Of a stretch of 64,000 nt of DNA, positions 57,892 to 64,000 are shown in pieces. The DNA is from Pseudopyrenochaeta lycopersici. Lineage: Eukaryota > Ascomycota > Dothideomycetes > Pleosporales > Pseudopyrenochaetaceae. The stretch is taken from positions 150,359 to 214,358 of the forward strand of contig NHZP01000076.1 in assembly GCA_003313425.1 (NCBI GenBank), given 5' to 3'. The position numbers and the translations under genes are program-made. Within the stretch, counting starts at the first letter, position 1. Each line of letters starts with the position of its first letter. The notes beneath the pieces were generated by a model. It was not told the DNA's origin and did not search any database. It saw nothing but the letters and a program-made list of their open reading frames with translations.

Positions 57892-58659
57892 CTAGACAAG
57901 AGGTGTGCTGTGTAGTAACTCGCCGTGATTCTTGTTCTCGTTCTCGTTCTCGCTGCCAAAGTTCACAGTAATATTCATAGCCGGCCTCGTTGACTTGGGC
58001 CTAGCCTCTCGAGTTTTGCGCGCTTTCTCAGACCCGGTCCTAGTAGGTTTCTTACTCTTTGATCGTTCTAGGCTTCTTTTTACATCCTGTTCGCTTGATC
58101 CATTGTACACGTTCCCTGCGACAGTGTGTAGGCTAGCCCACAGCTCAACAAACAACGCTGCCGGGTCCTGAGGTTGGTTATCTGTTGTATTTAGAAGAAG
58201 CTGTGTAGAGCCATCTAGTAGAGGAAGGTTACTCGTTGGCAATTCTATAGCATAAGGTGCCTGCGAGGAGGGCTTACTTGGGTTAACAAGCTCGTACACT
58301 ATCTTGCCCGCGAGAAACGTAAGCTGATGGGAGGACACCAGACCCGACTGCATAGAGCAAAGAGACGGGGAGGATACATTGCATCTGGCCTCATCAACCA
58401 GAAGGAGTGTGTAGGAGCCAGGAAGCCTCTGCTCTGTGCCTATCCTTACAGCTATGGTAGGATCTATAGTAGCTGCGGGGCCTACGTGTTAGGGTTATGT
58501 TGCCGTGCACAGCGTAGATAGCAACTCACGCTCTACTGGGATGCCAACACCGCTACTAGCGACTGCCGTGTTGAATTCTACGGTAAGATTGTCTATAGCT
58601 ATGCCTCTTACAGACTGTAAAAGGCTAGCTATCAGAACTGTATGACAAGCGAATTGCAT
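57892..58659 (-). CDS. predicted secreted protein, family unknown
   Basis: Two exons on the minus strand, 58659-58530 and 58481-57892, around a 48-nt GTGAGT...CTAAC...GTAG intron, encode 239 residues. Residues 1-19 (MQFACHTVLIASLLQSVRG) are a signal peptide. The middle (about 45-150) is a compact domain with two Cys (RCNVSSPSLC) and several N-glycosylation sites (NVS, NTT, NGS). After it come a dibasic-rich stretch with VKRSLERSKSKK and a basic segment, then an Asn/Glu run. The frame is open with normal splice signals, although both flanks are RIP-damaged. A truncated paralogue lies at 28707-28850. I do not recognise the family. It is divergent to the repeat-precursor gene at 59726, which suggests shared control. 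Confidence 0.75.
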
Positions 58660-59725
58660 TTTAGCAGGCAGGCGTAAGAGGAGATAGATAGACAAATAGG
58701 AGGAGAGGACGTTAGGCTGGGTAAGTAAGAATAGACGAAAGAAAAGAGATAGGAGCACAGCGAAGCCAAAGATGAAGGAAATGTAGCAGAGGCAGATGCC
58801 GAAAGAGCGTTGGTTTTTTGTAGCTGTTACCTCGCTACCGCATATCGCATACGGACTTAGTGTAAAGCGCAGCATAAGGTAAAGACAGCATACCTAACAC
58901 TAGCGTTTCTCTACGTCCCTGCTGCATTATGTAAAGACCTTAGTTGTTAACAAAACAGCATAGCGAGAATAGCTAAACGTCCAAGTAACTAGCATGTTAG
59001 TAAATCCCGACTGTTGGGCTTGTGTGGGGGAAGTTAGAACCAGCGGTTGAAACAGTTCGCTAAGGGAGGTGCAGTGGAGACGCACAGACTGTTAGAGGTT
59101 AGAGTAAATGCACGAGCTACGCTAAGACACTTACAGCAGCTTCTAGAAGGCTTTGAAACACTACACAGACTAGACAGGTGTTTCTTAGCCGCTGATCCTG
59201 TTACCTAATACGGCTGCTTCGTTTATGCCCCCTTCTGTTCAGTGTAGTCATTAATTAGCGCGATTATGTTAAGTTCGGCCGCGTTATGCTGAATAGGCCG
59301 TGCACTGGGGGTGCTAGGGAAGTACCGTTCATGCCAAGGCAATGCGGGTCTAGTCATTGTTGTCGTCTATGTCGCGACGTCCCTGCCAAGACCAAACCCT
59401 ACGAGTTTCTTCAAGAGCCTCCCTTATTATACGATTGTTTTTGCTGACAAACAGATAGGTTTGAAGGGCTATCGTTTATGCGTCTGGCTTGGTAGCTAAC
59501 ATGTCGAAACGATGCAAGCAGCTTGGCATGTTAGGGGCACGATTTTCGTCCTTATAGGAGGTATCTTAAAAGGATATAAAATAAGCATCTTTTACCCTAA
59601 TTAGAACTTATATTATTAGCATCTCTCTATTTTATTTCTAGACACGCATCTTCTATAAATGATTTCACTCAGCGCTCTTTTCCCTAACTTTAAGACTACC
59701 AATCCTAAACAAAGCCCCTTTCACT
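58660..59725. other. shared upstream region of two divergent secreted-protein genes
   Basis: About 1.07 kb separates the two start codons. It is of moderate GC and contains no supported gene; a 62-codon plus frame at 59311 has no recognisable feature. It probably holds both promoters. Confidence 0.5.
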
Positions 59726-60951
59726 ATGCGAGCATCAACAGTCGCGGCTATTTTGGCGTTTACTGCAGGCATAACTGCTAATGCCGCACCTGTTGTCCTC
59801 TCAGAGGGTCTCTCTGATAGCCTTCCGTCTGGGCTTCTAACCACAGTTGGCCTTGATGTACCTGCAGGTGTTAATAATCTATAGGTCCCACACAGCGAAC
59901 AATATACTAGGTTACTAACAGCATCAGGAGCCAGACAATCCGAGACCAGAGTTCTAAGGAGGCCCAGGCGGTTACAAAGAGAGAGCCACAGCGAGGCCGG
60001 GGCCGCGGTAGACGTAGCCAGGCAGGTCGTGTTGGCGGTGTTGTTAAGGGTGTAACTGAGGGGATTGGCGGCGCAGCAGACGCAATTTTCATCAGGCAGA
60101 CGATCCAGGACCAGACATCTCAAGAGGCGCAGCCAGTGGCGAAGAGAGAGCCACAGCGAGGCCGGGGCCGCGGTAGACGTAGCCGGGCGGGTCGTGTTGG
60201 CAGTGTTGTTAAGGGTGTAACTGAAGGTATCGGCGGGGTGGCAGATAGAATCTTCATCGGACAGACGATCCAAGACCAGACGTCTGAGGAATCGCAGCCA
60301 GTAGCGAAGAGAGAGCCACAGCGAGGCCGAGGACGTGGTAGACGCGGGCGAGCTGGTCGTATTAGCAACGTCGTTAAGGGCGTAACTGAAGGTATCAGCA
60401 GTACAGCAGATGCTATTTTCATTAGGCAGACAATCCAAGACCAGACCTCTCAGGAATCGCAGCCAGTTGCGAAGAGGGAGCCGCAGCAAGGCCGGGGACG
60501 TAGTAGACGCAGGCGAGGTAGTCGTGTTAGCGGTGTTGTGGAGGGCGTAAGTGAGGGGATTGGCGGCGCAGCAGACGCAATTTTCATCGGACAGACAATC
60601 CAAGACCAGACCTCTCAGGAGGCGCAGCCAGTAGCTAAGAGGGAGCCGCAGCGAGGCCGGGGACGTAGTAGACGCGGGCGAGGTAGTCGTGTTGGTAGGG
60701 TGGTTAAGAGTGTAAGTAAGGGTATTGGCGGGGTGGCAGATAGAATCTTCATCGGACAGACGATACAAGACCAAAGCTCTAAGGAGGCGCAACCAGTAGC
60801 AAAGAGGGAGGCACAGCGAGGCCAGGAAGGTGGTAGACTTAGGCAGGCAGGGATTTGCCAAGTAGGGGTTGAGTCAGCGTGTAATGGCGACTCAGCTAGA
60901 CTAGATTTGGAGTTTGGTGCAGATTTAGACTTCACTGGTGCAGATTTCTAA
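59726..60951 (+). CDS. signal peptide plus Kex2-type tandem-repeat precursor
   Basis: Exon 1 (59726-59869) encodes MRASTVAAILAFTAGITANA, a clear signal peptide, plus 28 residues. A stop at 59882 requires an intron; a 65-nt one from 59870 to 59934 with the branch-like TTACTAAC joins the frames but has a weak GTTAAT donor. Exon 2 (59935-60951) contains five units of exactly 55 codons starting at 59977, each opening KREPQ(R/Q)GRGR and ending near QTIQDQTS.E.QPVA, then a partial unit with KREAQ and a unique 45-residue tail. Total about 386 residues. Lys-Arg at each unit start is the cleavage site of the Golgi protease Kex2, and the following Glu-Pro or Glu-Ala resembles dipeptidyl-aminopeptidase spacers of yeast alpha-factor. 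Each unit has a cationic GRGRGRR segment and an amphipathic VVKGVTEGIGGVAD helix and no Cys, Trp or Tyr. Probable products are several near-identical secreted peptides. The intron is the weak point. Confidence 0.7.
59977..60801 (+). repeat. five 165-bp tandem repeats
   Basis: Units start at 59977, 60142, 60307, 60472 and 60637, each exactly 165 bp with no indels; a sixth partial unit starts at 60802. Substitutions between units are numerous yet the frame, the Lys-Arg codons and the GIGG/GIS and IFI(G/R)QTIQDQ segments are kept, indicating selection on the protein and not just recent duplication. Confidence 0.95.
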
Positions 60952-61980
60952 GATAGATTGTTAGTAGTTTCTACAAGCGAGTAAAGTACAAAATATAGAT
61001 TGTTAATAAGCAAGTCGATTTATTTAGGGTTGTAACAAGCTACTATAGATAAGGGAGTAATAAAAAGCAGTGTATAAAGTATAAAAAAGAATTGTAAAAA
61101 GAAGGGTAAGGGATTGTATTAGAGGTAAGTAGTAATAGTATTATTATTTAGGGGGTTAGAGAGTAGGTTTAGAGTTAATTAAGAATAAGGTAGAGTTAAG
61201 TAAAAGGTATAGAAGTGTTAGATAAAATACTAAAATACGCTTTGCAGAATTAATAATTACGATAAATTAATTGTGTGTTGATTATAATTATATTCCTTAT
61301 TAAGTTCTGTCTCCTACTTTCTTCTATATGTCCTCTATTTCTAAAGGTTCTGTCAATTAGTAATAGTTATTAGTCCTTCCTATACTGTACTTCTAAGGTT
61401 CTCCTTATATTTAATATGAAGAGTAAGTTATTTTAGAGTTTAATAAGAGTAGGTTAAAAAGTGTTAAGATATAATAGAGAGTAGATTAGTAGCAGTAAGA
61501 GATTAATTAAAATTAAGATTAAGAGTATTCTTATTAGATATAAATGTGTAAGTTTAAGGAGGCTAGATAGTAGCACAAGTATTAAGTAGAACTAGTTAGT
61601 AGAAGGGCATATAAAAGAGTTTTAATAGAGAAGACATAATAAAGCAACTAGGGTAATAATAATAAATTTGGGGTTAGTTTAGGTAAATAGTTATTTTATA
61701 TAACAAGGGGGATAAGTTATTAATTAGAATAATATAGTAATTTAATTTAGTAATAGTAGAAGGATAAGCATAGAGGTATTTAGTATTATAAGAGAAGAGT
61801 TATGTATATTAGTAGAAGAAGAAGAAGTAATAGGTTATAAATTAGGTAATAGAGGTTAGGTTAGAGTTCTATAGAAGATTAGAAGATTAGAAGATAAAGA
61901 AGAGTTATAAGTAGATTTTAAAAGTGTAGGTAAAGTAAGTAATAGTAGTAAAGTATTTAGGTTAAAGGTTAGGGTAAGTT
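60952..61980. other. AT-rich non-coding DNA
   Basis: No frame, RNA gene or element recognised. Composition drifts toward the cytosine-poor type of the helicase tails. Confidence 0.5.
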
Positions 61981-62100
61981 AAGTAGGGGTAAAAGAGGGG
62001 CAAACGACTAAAGTAGGGGTAAATAAGAAGGAAAGTAGTAAAGTAGGGGTAAATAAGGAGTAAACAACTAGAGTAGGGGCAAAAAAGGAGTTAGCGACTA
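61981..62100 (+). repeat. 30-bp minisatellite, four units
   Basis: Four exact-length 30-bp units of the form AAGTAGGGGTAAATAAGGAG followed by (T/C)AAACGACTA-like ends. It lies just ahead of the third helicase fragment. Confidence 0.85.
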
Positions 62101-62129
62101 GAGTAGTAGTAAACTTATAAGAAGGTGTA

Positions 62130-62690
62130 ACCGTAACGAGGGGCAGTCTAAGCAGCAGGCTAAGTAGCAGCAATACAAGCGGCGATAGGAGCAGCAGGAG
62201 CGCGAGGCAGCAGTGCACAGTCTGTGGCAGTGTCCGCAGCTAGGGCAGGAGGGTTTCTGAGAGATAGATAAGCTGCGGAGCAGAGTAAGGTATAAAAAGG
62301 AGGTTCAAACGTGCTGGAAGTGTGGGATGATGGAGTATCTCTGCGGCAGAAAGCAGGGTAGCAAGCAGAGCAGCAAGCAGAGCAGCAAACAGAGCAGCAA
62401 GCAGAGTAGTAGGCAGGCAGATTGCGCATGGCCGAACGTAGCGATAGCAGTACTATATAGGCTACGAGCAGCAGCAGAGGCAAAAGCAAGGCTAGAGGTA
62501 GGTAGAGGAATTTAAGATAGTAGGCTTTGGGAGGTAGGATATCGAGGGCAGGTAGATAGTAAGGAGGAGCTAGGTAGATGGATAGGAGAGGTATATCAAG
62601 ATAGGCGGATTTTTAAGCATATTACTAGTAAAGGAGTAGCTAGTATTATATATAGTATCTTAGAAGAGGAAAGAAGAAAATAGATATATT
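62130..62690 (+). pseudogene. OrsD-recombinase-like-RecQ helicase, copy 3 (C-terminal fragment)
   Basis: Begins inside the Gln/Glu-rich repeat of the same gene as copies 1 and 2 and continues with AVHSLWQCPQLGQEG, VRYKKEVQTCWKCGMMEYLC and GSKQSSKQSSKQSS to the end of the frame. About 4.7 kb of upstream gene is missing. It retains a Trp codon at the place where copy 2 has TAG 49668 (ADCAWPNVA), which helps to infer the ancestral sequence. Confidence 0.85.
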
Positions 62691-64000
62691 TTATATAGTA
62701 TTTATAAAAGAATAGTTAACTAGTTTAAATAAGAAAAAAGAAGAAGAGAGTAAAGTAATTTAATATAAGATATTAGAAGGAGAGTAGAGAATAGCTAGCT
62801 ACGTTAAATAAGAAAAAGAAGAAAGAGAGTAAAGTAATTTAATGTAAGACATTAGAAAGAGGGTAAAGAATAGCTAGCTACTTTAAATAATATATAAAAT
62901 AGCTATAATTAGGTTAATTTTAAGAAAAGTTAAGTTTATATATAAGTCTTAGTAGAAAATACTATATAAATAACAATAGTAAGAAGCTATAGTATATAAA
63001 ATTATTCTAGAAATATAGTAGTATAACTTTTATAGTAGTATAATAAGAAGTTATTAAAATATAAAAGTTAAAAGATAAAAAGAAAAGAAGAATAAAAATA
63101 TTAGAGTTAATAATTAATAATCTTATAGTAAAGAATAGTTTTTAAAGTAAAGTAGATAAAATAGTAGTAAAGAAGAAAGTAGTAGGTAAAGTAGCAGTAA
63201 GTAAAGCAGAAGTAAGTAAAGTAGAAGATAAAATAGTAGTATGTAAGATAGTAGTATGTAAGATAGTAGTATGTAAGATAGTAGAAAGTAAGATAGTAGA
63301 AAATAAGATAGTAAGTAAAAGTATAGCTAAAGTAGTAGTAAGTAAAAGAGTAGATAATATAGTAGTAGGTAATATAGTAGATAAAGAAGTAGATAAGAAA
63401 GTAGTAAGTTAAGTAGTAGGTAAAGTAGTTAATAAGTAAGTAGATAAAATAAAAGTAGATAAAGTAGTAGTAAAAGAAGTAAAAGTAAATAATAGGTTAG
63501 TAGTATTAATAGGAAAAAAGAAGAGGAAGGTAAAAGAATTAAAATATAGTATAAAGAAGAGTAAATAATAAGTAAGTATAATTAAAAGAAAGAGGTTAAA
63601 AAGAGTAAAGTAATAAAAGATAAGTTAAAAAGCGTAAAGTAATAAAATAGAAACAAAAGAAAGTAAAGTAATAAAATAGAGGTTAAAGAAGAATAGATAG
63701 TAAGTAGTATTAATTAGAAAAAAAAAGATAGTATAATAATATAAAAGAGTATAGTAAATAGAGATATTATAAGTAATAGAGAGTAGATAGTATAGTAGAA
63801 GTAATATTATAAAAGTTCCGAATTTAAAAAGAATAAAATAGTAGGAATAGTTTTAAAGTTAATAAGAATAATTAAAGTAAGTAGTAAGTAGTTAAAGACT
63901 AAGTAGTAAATAGTTTTATAAAAAAAACGAAAGTAAAGTAATATAATATAGTAGAGAAGAATAGTAAGTTATAAGTAATAGAGTAGGTAGTATAGTAGAG
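62691..64000 (+). repeat. cytosine-poor 3' tail of helicase copy 3
   Basis: Aligns with the start of the tails at 34094 and 49921, with small indels such as three GTAGTATGTAAGATA units near 63235-63280. It runs off the end of the window. Confidence 0.8.

Noticed and set aside
59665..60861. A 398-codon open frame on the minus strand opposite the repeat precursor.
   Set aside because: A 165-bp repeat keeps any stop-free frame open. The plus strand has the signal peptide and Lys-Arg sites; the minus frame has neither, though strand-specific RNA data should settle it.
61979..62218. Leu-rich minus-strand frame suggesting a membrane protein.
   Set aside because: It is the reverse of the 30-bp minisatellite and of the copy-3 coding fragment.

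Overview
The window reads as a transposon-rich, subtelomere-like stretch of a filamentous ascomycete (Pezizomycotina; a Dothideomycete is my guess, not provable here). Reasons: short GT-AG introns of about 47-67 nt, a NACHT/NB-ARC-TPR immune-type receptor, small secreted-protein genes with introns, LTR retrotransposons and pogo/mariner elements full of C-to-T stop mutations typical of repeat-induced point mutation (RIP), degenerate telomere-like tracts, and repeated OrsD-helicase genes of the kind found near fungal telomeres.

Layout. 1-2600: AT-rich decayed DNA with a solo LTR (perfect 5-bp target duplication), a second LTR-like piece and a stray pogo terminus. 2623-6755: a GC-richer island with two divergent genes, a HeLo-like-domain protein ending in a Gly/Asn-rich amyloid-type motif and an NB-ARC-TPR receptor, which together resemble HET-S/NWD2-type cell-death pairs. 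6943-9580: a mariner-like element with 30-bp inverted repeats, a deleted pogo copy and a gene fragment cut by a solo copia LTR. 10836-11471: an intact Cys/Trp-rich secreted protein. 11478-14391: copia integrase debris, a telomere-like hairpin block and a pogo element with TA target site. 14546-27977: a Ty3/gypsy element (TSD ATTAC) carrying a nested Ty1/copia element (TSD TAAAC), both dead.

28000-64000 is built of subtelomeric repeats. Three co-oriented copies of one large gene (29127-34093, 44568-49920, and a 5'-truncated third from about 62130), each followed by a cytosine-poor tail, alternate with a second related gene family (38836-43440) and an unrecognised 1,430-codon relic (52919-57223). 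Both large families read as OrsD-type zinc fingers, then a central block with the motif set of a tyrosine recombinase, then a RecQ-like helicase, then a Cys-rich C-terminus. Between the copies at 57.9-61.0 kb lies an undamaged pair of divergent secreted-protein genes, one with five exact 55-residue repeats separated by Lys-Arg sites, as in Kex2-processed peptide precursors.

The observations I consider most worth following are the recombinase-helicase fusion, the Kex2-type repeat precursor, the receptor/amyloid pair with a decayed receptor N-terminus, and a strand-biased pattern of C-to-T change. All homology statements are from reading translations by eye; no database search was run.
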